From: DASRJX01 sp035649235 | GTDB lineage: Bacteria > Acidobacteriota > Polarisedimenticolia > Gp22-AA2 | Direction: 5' to 3' | DNA: 19,926 nt | Assembly (NCBI GenBank): GCA_035649235.1 | Contig: DASRJX010000204.1 | Location: 1 to 19,926, forward strand | In this document: positions 1-8,912 of the stretch, in pieces | How positions within the stretch are numbered: the first letter of the stretch is position 1 | Layout: each line of letters opens with the position of its first letter | Notes under the pieces: generated by a model | The model's input: only the letters and a program-made list of their open reading frames with translations | Database searches by the model: none | What the model was told of the DNA's origin: nothing | Translations under genes and position numbers: made by a program

Positions 1-1
1 C

Positions 2-2308
2 GAGCCCGAACCACTGCCACCCCTGCCGGCCCCGACCGGTCCGGCGAGGGCCTGCCTCATGGTCGTCAATCCACGCCTCCTGTTCCTCTATTGGACGTTC
101 GACGATGCTTTGAGGCACAGGCTCGAGGCGGCGCGCGGTCCGGCGGAGATCCTCCTCGAACGTCCGGCCGGAACGGGGGACGGGGCCGAGATCCTCCGTG
201 CTCCGGTCGACGTCCGCGCCGGCTCCTGGTACCTGTCTCTCGAGGCGACGTCCGGACGTCTCCTGGCGCGGATCGGGCTGCGTCAGGCGGGGCGCTTCCA
301 GGAGCTGCTCAGGACGGAGCCGGTCTCCATCCCGCGCACGGCGCCGGGGTCCGAGGAAGAGGTCTGGATGGACGTGCGGGCGCTTCGGGCGGGCCGCGCC
401 GAGCCGGCCGCTCCGCCCCCGCGGCGTCCGGCGTCCGGAGTCAGCGTGGCGCGGACCGCGGCGATGGGCCGGGGAGGGGAGCCTCCGGGAGAGGCGCTTC
501 GGACGGGATGCTCACCGGCGTTCGCGCCCGCAACGTCCCCCGCGCGCCACGTGTGGGCGGCCGCGGGAGCGGCATGGCCCGCTGGCCGCTCGGGCACACC
601 ATCCCCTGGAGCAGGCGCGGCTGGCGGCGAGGCGGTCCCCGGGCTCGATGGAGTCGGTTCCCCGGCCCGCGGGGGAGAGGCGCCCAAGGCGGCGCTGCCG
701 CCCCTCGGGATCGCCGATCCGCGAGGCTACCTCTGTTTCGTGCTGCACGCGCACCTGCCCTTCGTGCGGCACCCGGAGAGGGAGTACTTCCTCGAGGAGC
801 ACTGGCTGTTCGAGGGGATCACGGAGACCTACCTGCCCCTCCTCGACATGCTCGACCATCTCGCCGCGGATCGCGTTCCGGTGCGGCTGACCGTGTCGAT
901 CAGCCCGACGCTGGCGACGATGCTGCGCGACCCGCTGTTGCTGGGGAAGTACGAGCGGCACCTGGGGCGCCTGTGCAACCTGGCATGGCGCGAGGTGGAG
1001 CGCACGCGCCGGGATCCCTCCTTCAGCCCCGTGGCGGGATTCTACTGGGACCGCCTGCACCGCCTGCAGCACCTGTTCGCCGAGGTCTACCGGCGCGACC
1101 TGCTGGCGCAGTTCGCGCGCCTCGAGGATCGCGGCGTCGTGGAGCTCCTGACCTGCGCCGCGACGCACGGCTTCCTCCCGCACCACCGCGCTGATCCGGG
1201 GTCGGTCGCGGCCCAGGTCGCGGCGGGCGTCGCGGAGCACCGCCGGCTCCTCAATAGGTCCCCGCGCGGTCTGTGGATCCCGGAATGCGCCTACTTCGAG
1301 GGGCTCGACTCGATCCTGAGGGACGCGGGGATCGAGTACTTCTTCGTCGACACCCACGCGGTGCTCAACGCGACGAGCCCGCCCCGGTTCGGCGTGCACG
1401 CCCCGATCCTGTGTCCCTCCGGCGTGGCCGCCTTCGGCCGGGACGAGGAGTCCTCGGCGCAGGTCTGGAGCAGCGAGCAGGGGTACCCGGGCGATCCGGC
1501 CTACCGCGATTTCTACCGCGACATCGGCTACGACCTGGACGCCGCCTACGTGGCCCCCTACCTCGACCCCGCGGGGACGCGCGGCATGACCGGCCTCAAG
1601 TATCATCGCATCACCGGCCGCACCGACCACAAGGAGCCGTACCGGCGCGATCAGGCCCTGCGGGCGGCCGCCCGGCACGCCGCCGATTTCGTGCGCAACA
1701 GGGGCCTGCAGATCGACTGGCTGCGGGGCGGGATGGACCGGCCGCCATTGGTCGTCTCGATGTATGACGCCGAGCTGTTCGGACACTGGTGGTTCGAGGG
1801 CACGGACTGGCTGGAGCTGGTGATGCGCGGCCTGCCCGGCGCCGGCATCGCGGCCATCAGCCCCGCGCAGTACCTCGCGCAGCATCCGGTGGCGCAGAGA
1901 GCCTTCCCCTCCGATTCCTCCTGGGGCGAGCATGGCTACTTCGACGTGTGGCTGATGGCTGAGAACGACTGGATCCTGCCGCCCCTGCACGAGGCCGGGC
2001 GCCGCATGCGGGACCTGGCGCGCCGCTTCGCCCCGGAAGGAGGCCGCGCCTCCGGCGCCGAGCGTCGGGCCCTGGCCCAGGCGGGGCGCGAGCTGCTGTT
2101 GGCGCAGGCCTCCGACTGGCCCTTCATCCTGAAGAACCGCACGACGCCGGAGTACGCCCGGCGCCGTGTCCGGCAGCACCTGAGTCGATTCGACCAGCTG
2201 GCCCGGATGCTGGAGCGCCGGCAGGTCGACGACCAGGCCCTCGGCGGAATCGAAGACCAGGATCGGATCTTCCCGGACCTCGACCCGGGACTGTGGGGCC
2301 GCCCGTGA
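2..2308 (+). CDS. DUF4912-GH57 fusion, 1,4-alpha-glucan branching enzyme (5' partial)
   Basis: This is probably a cytoplasmic glycogen branching enzyme, which forms alpha-1,6 branches. The frame is open to the window edge. The first ATG (59) falls inside the conserved opening of a DUF4912 domain (LMVVNPRLLFLYW), so the true start lies upstream. Numbering from ATG 59, DUF4912 covers roughly residues 1-110. An Ala/Gly/Pro/Arg-rich linker covers about 110-225. The GH57 catalytic domain begins near 225 and has the HAHLPF motif (H230-F235), the nucleophile motif WIPECAY (E409) and the acid/base motif YDAELFGHWW (D570). The last ~150 residues match the DUF1957 helical end of GH57 branching enzymes (AENDWILPPLHEA, ASDWPFILKNRTT). 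The IPECAY and ELFGHWWFEG motifs point to branching enzyme rather than amylase. The stop overlaps the glgC start (GTGA). Catalytic roles are assigned by family motif. Confidence 0.9.
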   Translation, partial: EPEPLPPLPAPTGPARACLMVVNPRLLFLYWTFDDALRHRLEAARGPAEILLERPAGTGDGAEILRAPVDVRAGSWYLSLEATSGRLLARIGLRQAGRFQELLRTEPVSIPRTAPGSEEEVWMDVRALRAGRAEPAAPPPRRPASGVSVARTAAMGRGGEPPGEALRTGCSPAFAPATSPARHVWAAAGAAWPAGRSGTPSPGAGAAGGEAVPGLDGVGSPARGGEAPKAALPPLGIADPRGYLCFVLHAHLPFVRHPEREYFLEEHWLFEGITETYLPLLDMLDHLAADRVPVRLTVSISPTLATMLRDPLLLGKYERHLGRLCNLAWREVERTRRDPSFSPVAGFYWDRLHRLQHLFAEVYRRDLLAQFARLEDRGVVELLTCAATHGFLPHHRADPGSVAAQVAAGVAEHRRLLNRSPRGLWIPECAYFEGLDSILRDAGIEYFFVDTHAVLNATSPPRFGVHAPILCPSGVAAFGRDEESSAQVWSSEQGYPGDPAYRDFYRDIGYDLDAAYVAPYLDPAGTRGMTGLKYHRITGRTDHKEPYRRDQALRAAARHAADFVRNRGLQIDWLRGGMDRPPLVVSMYDAELFGHWWFEGTDWLELVMRGLPGAGIAAISPAQYLAQHPVAQRAFPSDSSWGEHGYFDVWLMAENDWILPPLHEAGRRMRDLARRFAPEGGRASGAERRALAQAGRELLLAQASDWPFILKNRTTPEYARRRVRQHLSRFDQLARMLERRQVDDQALGGIEDQDRIFPDLDPGLWGRP

Positions 2309-3564
2309 GCCCGGGGATCCCCGTCGGACGGATCGCCCATGGCGTCAACGCCATCGTTCTCGCCGGCGGCGAGGGCCGGCGCCTGCTCCCGCTCACGCGC
2401 CGGCGGGCCAAGCCGGCGATGCCGTTCGCGGGCTGCTACCGGCTGGTCGACTTCGTGCTCACGAACCTCGTCCACTCCCACCTCCTGCGCATCAACGTCC
2501 TGACGCAGTACCAGTCGTACTCGCTGCTGCGCCATCTGTCGCGCGGCTGGAACTTCGCCAGCAACCTGGGGCAGTACTGCGAGGTCATCCCGGCGGCCGT
2601 CGGCGAAGGGAAGGGCTGGTACATGGGGTCGGCCGACGCGCTGTACCAGAACCTGGAGCGCATCGAGCGCGACCACCCGCTCATCGTGGCGGTCCTGGGG
2701 GCGGATCACATCTACCGCATGGACTATCAGCAGATGATCGAGGAGCACGTGGAAACGCGCGCCGACGTCAGCGTCAGCGTCGTGCCGCACCCGATCGCCG
2801 AGTCGCACGAGTTCGGCTGCATCGAGGTGGACTCCGGCATGCGGATCACCCGCTTCCTGGAGAAGCCGCAGTCGCCGCCTCCCTTCCCGCCCGAGCCGGA
2901 CCAGTCCCTGGTCTCGATGGGGAACTATCTCTTCAACTACGAGGCGCTCCGCGACATGCTGCTCGCCGATCACGAAGCGTCCGACAGTACGCACGACATC
3001 GGCCGGGATCTGCTCCCGCGCTGGTACGACCGTCTGCACATCCACGCCTACAACTTCAGGAACAACCGCGTGGCGGGCGCGCCCGAGTCGGACGTAGGCT
3101 ACTGGCGCGACGTCGGAACGATCGGGGCCTACTGGCGCGCCTCGATGGACCTGGTCAGCGTCACGCCGTCCTTCAACACCTACAACCACGAATGGCCGAT
3201 CCTGACCGCGCGGCGGGACGACCCGCCGGCGAAGTTCGTGTTCGCCGACCGCGAGTCGAATCGCGCCGGGATCGCCACGGACTCGCTGGTCTGCAACGGC
3301 TGCATCATTTCCGGCGGGCACATCGATCGCAGCGTCCTGAGCCCGCGGGTCCGCATCAACTCCTACGCGACCGTGTCCGAGAGCATCCTGTTCGACGACG
3401 TGGACGTCGGCCGGCGCTGCCGCATCAAGAGGGCGATCATCGACAAGCTGGTGCACGTTCCCGCCGACACGACGATCGGCTACGACCCGGAGCAGGATCG
3501 GGCTCGCGGCATCCTCCTCAGCGAGGAGGGGATCGCCGTCGTGCCGCAGGACGTGCGCTTCTGA
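2305..3564 (+). CDS. glgC: Glucose-1-phosphate adenylyltransferase (ADP-glucose pyrophosphorylase)
   Basis: GlgC makes ADP-glucose from ATP and glucose-1-phosphate, the committed step of bacterial glycogen synthesis. The preferred start is GTG 2305, which overlaps the upstream stop (GTGA) and gives 419 aa, a normal length. A GTG at 2293 is an alternative adding 4 residues. Visible motifs are the nucleotide loop VLAGGEGRRL (18-27), RAKPAMPF, TQYQSYSL, YMGSADALYQN (106-116), the catalytic-Asp motif GADHIY (D134), FLEKP, GNYLFN and GYWRDVGTIGAYW. A left-handed beta-helix-like C terminus follows. Oddities: the usual GTADA reads GSADA (S109), and the usual GGK(F/Y)R reads AGCYR. At the position of the E. 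coli fructose-bisphosphate-contacting Lys39, the sequence has Arg. The effector response could therefore differ, but this cannot be judged from sequence alone. Confidence 0.96.
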   Translation: MSPGIPVGRIAHGVNAIVLAGGEGRRLLPLTRRRAKPAMPFAGCYRLVDFVLTNLVHSHLLRINVLTQYQSYSLLRHLSRGWNFASNLGQYCEVIPAAVGEGKGWYMGSADALYQNLERIERDHPLIVAVLGADHIYRMDYQQMIEEHVETRADVSVSVVPHPIAESHEFGCIEVDSGMRITRFLEKPQSPPPFPPEPDQSLVSMGNYLFNYEALRDMLLADHEASDSTHDIGRDLLPRWYDRLHIHAYNFRNNRVAGAPESDVGYWRDVGTIGAYWRASMDLVSVTPSFNTYNHEWPILTARRDDPPAKFVFADRESNRAGIATDSLVCNGCIISGGHIDRSVLSPRVRINSYATVSESILFDDVDVGRRCRIKRAIIDKLVHVPADTTIGYDPEQDRARGILLSEEGIAVVPQDVRF

Positions 3565-3602
3565 TGCACACCGGCCGTCCCCTGCCCGGGGCGCGGGCCT
3601 GA
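3564..3602 (+). other. 12-codon micro-ORF bridging glgC and the next GH57 gene
   Basis: An ATG at 3564 shares its A with the glgC stop (TGATG). The reading frame runs 12 codons to a TGA at 3600-3602, whose A is the first base of the next gene's ATG (TGATG again). It fills the whole 37-nt gap. It may keep ribosomes coupled across the gap, or it may be coincidence. No ribosome-binding site or recognisable peptide is seen. Confidence 0.2.
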
Positions 3603-5752
3603 TGACCGTCTCCCTCGCCATCCTCTGGCACATGCACCAGCCGCTGTACCGGCTGGGGGAGGAGCGGGTCTGCTTCCAGCCGTGGGTCAGGCTCCATGGC
3701 GTGCGGGCCTACTACGACATGATCCGCGTCCTGGAGGAGTTCCCGGGCGTCCGGGTGACGATCAACCTGGTGCCGGTCCTGCTCGACCAGATCCAGGCCT
3801 ACGAGCGGGGCGCGAGCGACGCCTTCCGCGAGGCGGCGCTCACCCCTGCCGAGGACCTGGACGAGGCGCAGCGCCGCTTCCTCGTGCGGCATTTCTTCTG
3901 CGCGCAGGAGGAGCGCCTGATCCGGCCGCTGCCCCGCTACGCGGAGCTGCTCGATCGGAGGCGGGCCGCCATCCGCCGGCTCGGCGAGGAGGACGCCTGG
4001 CGCGAGTTCGCGGTCGCCGACCTCCGCGACCTTCAGGCCCTGCTCGATCTCGCCTGGTTCGGCTTCAAGGCGGAGGAGGAGTTCCCCGAGATCCGGGAGC
4101 TGCGCCGCAAGCAGCGCGGCTACACGCTCTCCGACATCAGGACGCTGCACCGGGTGGAGGACGCGATCCTGGCGCGCCTCGGACCGATGTACCGGGGCGC
4201 TGTCGCGCGCGGCCAGGTCGAGATCAGCGCCTCGCCCTACGCCCATCCGATCCTGCCGCTTCTGATCGACACCAAGAGCGCGCTCGAGGCGATGCCCGAG
4301 ACGACCCTTCCGGCGCGCCTCCTGGCGGGCGAGGACGCGCGCCGGCAGATCGCCGACGGCCTCGAGCGGGTCGGAGCCGCGGTCGGCGCCACGCCGCGCG
4401 GACTCTGGCCCTCCGAGGGATCGGTGAGCGACGCCGCGATCGCCCTGATGGGCCGCTGCGGCGTCGCCTGGGCGGCGAGCGACGCCGACGTCCTGCGCGC
4501 CTCCGAGTGCTCGGAGGAGGCCGACCCGTACCGGCCCTGGCGTCTGGCGGGGGAGGGCGGGGAGGTCGATCTGGTGTTCCGGGATCACGACCTGTCCGAT
4601 CGGATCGGCTTCACCTACGCGCGCTCGGATCCGCGGGAGGCCGTGGGGGACCTTCTGGCCGAGGTGCGCCGGCGCGCGCCGGCGGACGCGCTGGTCCTCC
4701 TGGCACTCGACGGGGAGAACCCCTGGGAGCACTACCCGGACGGAGGGGCCGGCTTCCTGAGGTCCCTGTACGCCGCCCTCGAGAGCGAAGGGCCGGTGAC
4801 GGCCCGAACCGTCGCTGAGGCGATCGCCGCCTGCCCGCGCCGCGGGGCCTTGCGCCGCCTGCGCGCCGGCTCCTGGATCAACGCCGACCTGGGGGTCTGG
4901 ATCGGCGGGCCGGAGCGGAACCGCGCCTGGACTCTCCTGGGCCGGGTCCTGGGCGCGGTCAGCGGACCGCTCCGCGACCCGCGCCTGGAGGAGGCCGCCC
5001 GCCGGACCGCCTGGGAGTCTCTCCGGGCCGCGGAGGGGAGCGACTGGTTCTGGTGGCTCGACGGGCAGTACGATAGCCTCTTTCGCGAGGACTTCGATCG
5101 CCTGTTCCGGGCGCATCTCAGGGCGTCGTGCACGGAGCTGGGGGTCCCGCCCCTTGAGTCCCTCGACTGGTCGATCCTCTCGCCGGAGCACAGGACTGCG
5201 GCGCGGCCCCCCGCGGGGCCCGCGCCCATCGTGGAGGTGATCGTCGACGGCTACGAGAGCGCGTACTTCGAGTGGTGCGCCGCCCCGCCCCTCGACTGGG
5301 CCGGCCACGGCCCGGACGCCGCCATGCGGCGCGCGCAGCGGCCGATCGAGTCGCTGCGGTTCGGCTTCTCGCCGGGCGGCGAGTTCTGCCTGCGTCTCGA
5401 TCCGGGCCGGCGGTCCGGGCCGGGGATCCTGGCGGGGCTCGTGGTCGAGCTGCGCTTCGCCCGGGACGACGGGGAAGCGCGCGAGATGACCATCCATCTG
5501 GACGAGCGGGGGGATCTGCGCCAGGCGACCCCGCCCTCGGTACGCGCCCGGGCGCGGAAGATCTTCGAGATGGCGGTCCCGGCCGGCGACGCGGGCCTGC
5601 AGCCCGGCCGATCGGTCTCCCTCTTCGTCCGCGTCCGGATCGGGGGGGCGGTCCACGAGCTCCGGGAGGTCGAGCTGTCGCGGGCCGACGCTGCGGGGGC
5701 GCCCCGGACCGGGGAGGCGCGCCCGGACGGCGCCCACGGGGAGGACGCGTGA
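3602..5752 (+). CDS. GH57 glycoside hydrolase (alpha-amylase/amylopullulanase-like)
   Basis: This is a retaining alpha-glucan hydrolase or transferase of family GH57, 716 aa, with no signal peptide, so it is expected in the cytoplasm. The catalytic domain spans about residues 1-480. It has WHMHQPLY (H10, H12), SPYAHPILPLL (region 2), the nucleophile motif GLWPSEGSVS (E272) and the acid/base motif LDGENPWEHYPDGG (D370). A C-terminal beta-sandwich-like domain follows from about 540. It carries the YFEW motif (555-558) and the FGFSPGGEFCLRLD stretch typical of the non-catalytic domain trailing this GH57 subgroup. The WPSEGS signature separates it from the branching enzyme (IPECAY) and glucanotransferase (IAERVWEP) beside it. 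The exact activity (alpha-1,4, alpha-1,6 or both) cannot be read from the motifs. The start ATG overlaps a micro-ORF stop, and the end overlaps the next gene by GTGA. Confidence 0.88.
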   Translation: MTVSLAILWHMHQPLYRLGEERVCFQPWVRLHGVRAYYDMIRVLEEFPGVRVTINLVPVLLDQIQAYERGASDAFREAALTPAEDLDEAQRRFLVRHFFCAQEERLIRPLPRYAELLDRRRAAIRRLGEEDAWREFAVADLRDLQALLDLAWFGFKAEEEFPEIRELRRKQRGYTLSDIRTLHRVEDAILARLGPMYRGAVARGQVEISASPYAHPILPLLIDTKSALEAMPETTLPARLLAGEDARRQIADGLERVGAAVGATPRGLWPSEGSVSDAAIALMGRCGVAWAASDADVLRASECSEEADPYRPWRLAGEGGEVDLVFRDHDLSDRIGFTYARSDPREAVGDLLAEVRRRAPADALVLLALDGENPWEHYPDGGAGFLRSLYAALESEGPVTARTVAEAIAACPRRGALRRLRAGSWINADLGVWIGGPERNRAWTLLGRVLGAVSGPLRDPRLEEAARRTAWESLRAAEGSDWFWWLDGQYDSLFREDFDRLFRAHLRASCTELGVPPLESLDWSILSPEHRTAARPPAGPAPIVEVIVDGYESAYFEWCAAPPLDWAGHGPDAAMRRAQRPIESLRFGFSPGGEFCLRLDPGRRSGPGILAGLVVELRFARDDGEAREMTIHLDERGDLRQATPPSVRARARKIFEMAVPAGDAGLQPGRSVSLFVRVRIGGAVHELREVELSRADAAGAPRTGEARPDGAHGEDA

Positions 5753-7851
5753 GCCCGGAGGGGGACCGTCTGCGACTCGTCCTGGCGCTCCACCTCCACC
5801 AGCCGGTCGGCAATTTCGATCGCGTCTTCCAGGAGGCGTCGCGCCTCTGCTACGCGCCGCTCGTCGAGCACTTCGAGCGCCATCCGGGTGTGCGCGCCGC
5901 CTTCCACCTCTCCGGCTGCCTCATCGAGTGGCTGGAGAAGCACGACAGGCCGCTCCTCGATCGTGTGCTGGCGCTGGTCGACGCGGGACAGATCGAGCCG
6001 CTCGGGGGCGGATTCTACGAGCCGATCCTGCCGGCCATCCCGCGCGACGACGCCCTCGATCAGATCGCGCGCCTGGCCGGCTGGTGGCGCCGCCGATCCG
6101 GCATCGTGCCGCGCGGCGCCTGGATTGCCGAGCGCGTGTGGGAGCCGTGCCTGGCCGAACTCCTGGCGGAGGCCGGGGTGGAGTACACCATCCTCGACGA
6201 CCAGCACCTGCGCTTCGCCGGCCTGCTCGACGATCGCTTCAGCGGGGTGTTCGTGACCGAGCGGATCGCCCGGCCCGTGGCCTTTTTCCCGTCCGATTCC
6301 GCCCTCCGCTACCTCCTGCCGTTCCGTCCGATCGAGGCGGTGCGCGAGCATTTCGCCGCGGCGCGGGGCCTCGTCCTGACCTACGGCGATGACGCCGAGA
6401 AGTTCGGCCTGTGGCCGGACACGCACGGCTGGGTCTACGGGGAGAAGTGGCTGGAGAAGTTCTTCTCGCTCCTGGACGAGCCGGACGGCCCGGCGACGGC
6501 CGTGCAGCCCCGCGAGGCGCTCGCCGCACATCCCCGGGCGCGCAAGGTCTACGTCCCGAACGCCTCCTACATGGAGATGCTGGAGTGGGCCCTGCCGGCG
6601 CGCTCGGTGCCGGCGTACGGCGCCACGCGCGCCGCAGCCCTCAAGGGGGGGAGTCCCGAGGCGGTGCGGGCGTTCGTGCGCGGCAGCCTGTGGGACATGT
6701 TCCTGGCCCGCTATCCGGAGGCCGACCAGCTCCACAAGCACGTCCTCTGGACCTCGCGCCGGGCGCGGGCGCTGCGGAGCGGGGCGGTGGGCCGCGAGCA
6801 GGCGATCACGGCGGTCCTGCGTGCCGAGTGCAACTGCGCCTACTGGCACGGCCTGTTCGGCGGCATCTATCACGCGCACCTGCGCCACGGGCTGTACTCG
6901 AGCCTCCTCGAGGCGGACGCTCTCCTGGCGGCGGGAGACGGGCGCCCGGTCGCGGTCGAGGTCGTCGACCTGGACGCCGACCTCGAGCAGGAGGTCGTCC
7001 TGAGCGGCGGCGGCCTGCAGGCCTTCCTGCGGCCCGCCGACGGCCTGACGATCGCGGAGATCGACGATCTCGAGAGGCGCTTCAACGTCGCGAACGTCGT
7101 GTCGCGCTGGAAGGAGTCGTACCACGAGGGACAGGACGTGACGCACGGCGGCGAGGGGGAGGAGGCGATCGCCTCGCCGCACGAGCGGGCGGTCGGCGTG
7201 GCGGCGGCCGATCTCGAAGGACGCGCCTTCGATGTCCTCCCGCTGAGGAGCTTCAGAGACTTCGTCTGCGACGATCCTCCCGATGCCGACCGGCTGTCGC
7301 GCTTCGAGGGTCTGGCCCTGGTCGCGGAGCCTCCGGCCGAGTGGCAGCCTGGCCCGGAGGGCGTCGAGGCCCGGTTCGAGCGCCGCGACGCTTCCTGGAC
7401 CAAGAGCATCACGATCGATCGGTCGGGAGTCCTGCAGGTGCGCTGGCGTTTCACGACATCCCCCGCGGGAGCCTTCGGCACGCTGCTCGCCCTGACGCTC
7501 CTGACGCCGCGGGATCCTCTCCGATCGCTCGTGGTCGCTGCGGGGACGGGGGAGCCGTTGCGCGCGGCGCCGGGCGACCGGCTGGAGATCGAGCCGGTGA
7601 CGCGGTTCAGCCTGGAGGACCGCTTCTTCGGGTTCGAGCTGCGGATCGAAGTGACCCCCGCCGCCTGCCTCGCGACCGCGCCGATCGAGACCCTGCAGCG
7701 CGCCGAGGTCAGCTACGAGTCGGCTTACCAGGGGACTTTGTTTGCGCTATGCTGGCGCGCGTCCGGGGATCCCGGCCCGGCCGGCCGCCTCCCGTCGCCG
7801 GAGGTTCGGCTGGCTTTCCATCCCCTCGGAGGCAAGTCCCGCACGCCATGA
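5749..7851 (+). CDS. GH57 4-alpha-glucanotransferase/alpha-amylase (DUF1925-DUF1926)
   Basis: This enzyme probably disproportionates or hydrolyses alpha-1,4-glucans and belongs to the GH57 group of Thermococcus litoralis 4-alpha-glucanotransferase. The start is GTG 5749, with GGAGG 4 nt upstream and a GTGA overlap with the preceding stop, giving 700 aa. All five GH57 regions are visible: HLHQPVGNFD (15-24), GGFYEPILPAIP, GAWIAERVWEP (nucleophile E128), YGDDAEKFGLWP (acid/base Asp at 214/215) and NASYMEMLEWALP. A DUF1925-like middle domain follows (LHKHVLWTSRR; CNCAYWHGLFGGIYHAHLR near 360-380), then a DUF1926-like beta domain to the end. There is no signal peptide. Alpha-amylase and glucanotransferase share these motifs, so the substrate outcome is uncertain. 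The family and domain order are secure. Confidence 0.92.
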   Translation: MSPEGDRLRLVLALHLHQPVGNFDRVFQEASRLCYAPLVEHFERHPGVRAAFHLSGCLIEWLEKHDRPLLDRVLALVDAGQIEPLGGGFYEPILPAIPRDDALDQIARLAGWWRRRSGIVPRGAWIAERVWEPCLAELLAEAGVEYTILDDQHLRFAGLLDDRFSGVFVTERIARPVAFFPSDSALRYLLPFRPIEAVREHFAAARGLVLTYGDDAEKFGLWPDTHGWVYGEKWLEKFFSLLDEPDGPATAVQPREALAAHPRARKVYVPNASYMEMLEWALPARSVPAYGATRAAALKGGSPEAVRAFVRGSLWDMFLARYPEADQLHKHVLWTSRRARALRSGAVGREQAITAVLRAECNCAYWHGLFGGIYHAHLRHGLYSSLLEADALLAAGDGRPVAVEVVDLDADLEQEVVLSGGGLQAFLRPADGLTIAEIDDLERRFNVANVVSRWKESYHEGQDVTHGGEGEEAIASPHERAVGVAAADLEGRAFDVLPLRSFRDFVCDDPPDADRLSRFEGLALVAEPPAEWQPGPEGVEARFERRDASWTKSITIDRSGVLQVRWRFTTSPAGAFGTLLALTLLTPRDPLRSLVVAAGTGEPLRAAPGDRLEIEPVTRFSLEDRFFGFELRIEVTPAACLATAPIETLQRAEVSYESAYQGTLFALCWRASGDPGPAGRLPSPEVRLAFHPLGGKSRTP

Positions 7852-8912
7852 GCGCGTACCCTCGCGTCGATCCGGAGCTGCGCAAGGACCCGGTGCTCGG
7901 GCGGTGGGTGATCATCTCCGGCGAGCGCGGCCAGCGCCCGAACCCGTTCCGCCGCTACTCGACCGCGGTTCCCGGAAACGAGCCCTGCCCCTTCTGCCCC
8001 GGGCACGAGTCGCTGACGCCCAAGGAGGTCCTGCTCTATCAGGGAGGGAAGGGAGAGGCCGGCGCGCCGTGGAGCGTCCGCGTGGTCCCGAACCTCTATC
8101 CCGCCCTGCGCATCGAAGGCAGCGACGACAAGCGGGGCGAGGGGCTCTACGACCTGATGCGCGGCATCGGCGCGCACGAGATCGTCATCGAGTCGCCGCG
8201 GCACGAGGAGGACCCGGCCTCCTATTCCGTGGAGCGGATGGTCGAGGTCATCACCGCCTACCGCGAGCGGATGATCGACCTCCTCCGGGACACGCGCTTC
8301 CAGTACGTGCTGGTGTTCAAGAACCACGGGCCGGCGGCCGGAGCCAGCGTGCAGCACGCGCACTCCCAGATCATCGCCCTTCCGGTCACGCCGGCGCGCA
8401 TCGAGATGGAGCTCCAGGGGACCGGCCGCTACTACGAGTACCGCGGACGCTGCATCTACTGCGACATCATCCAGCAGGAGATCGCCGACACGCGGCGGCT
8501 GGTCGCGCAGAACGCCGATTTCGTGGCCTTCGCTCCGTTCGCCTCGCGTTTCCCGTTCGAGGTGACGATCCTGCCGCGGCGGCACGAGCCGTTCTTCCAG
8601 ACCCTGACCCCGGGGTTGTCGTCGGGGCTCGCGGAGATCCTCATCGACGTGCTGCGGCGCTACAAGCTGGCGCTCACAGACCCGCCGTTCAACTACGTCA
8701 TCCACACGGCGCCACCCGGTTATCGGTCGCCGGATCGCTATCACTGGCAGGTCGAGGTCCTGCCCAAGCTGACCGAGGTGGCCGGCTTCGAGTGGGGGAG
8801 CGGCTTCTTCATCAATCCCATGCCTCCGGAAGAGGCGGCGCGCGCCCTGCGCGAGCTCGATCGGGTGATGGACGTGCCCGACGGCCACCTGCTCGCCAAC
8901 CCCGTTCCGTGA
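7848..8912 (+). CDS. galT: GalT-family hexose-1-phosphate nucleotidylyltransferase
   Basis: The protein is 354 aa, of the HIT-superfamily galactose-1-phosphate uridylyltransferase type. GalT swaps UMP between UDP-glucose and galactose-1-phosphate through a uridylyl-histidine. Visible features are RKDPVLGRWVIISGER at the N terminus, a zinc-type CPFC pair (C47, C50) and VVPNLYPAL. The active-site segment is HAHSQ (H170, H172, Q174) preceded by GPAAGAS. A second CIYC pair (C202, C205), RRHEPFFQTL and HWQVEVLPKLT follow. The catalytic residue is H172 by family analogy. The usual bacterial HPHxQ reads HAHSQ. The gene overlaps the previous one by ATGA. Its place between glucan enzymes and glgA makes an ADP-glucose phosphorylase-like role possible. 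No galactokinase or galactose epimerase gene is in the window to support a Leloir role. Confidence 0.88.
   Translation: MSAYPRVDPELRKDPVLGRWVIISGERGQRPNPFRRYSTAVPGNEPCPFCPGHESLTPKEVLLYQGGKGEAGAPWSVRVVPNLYPALRIEGSDDKRGEGLYDLMRGIGAHEIVIESPRHEEDPASYSVERMVEVITAYRERMIDLLRDTRFQYVLVFKNHGPAAGASVQHAHSQIIALPVTPARIEMELQGTGRYYEYRGRCIYCDIIQQEIADTRRLVAQNADFVAFAPFASRFPFEVTILPRRHEPFFQTLTPGLSSGLAEILIDVLRRYKLALTDPPFNYVIHTAPPGYRSPDRYHWQVEVLPKLTEVAGFEWGSGFFINPMPPEEAARALRELDRVMDVPDGHLLANPVP

Noticed and set aside
3518..5737. Minus-strand open frame of 739 codons opposite the GH57 hydrolase
   Set aside because: Shadow of a gene with intact GH57 motifs; no domain recognised.
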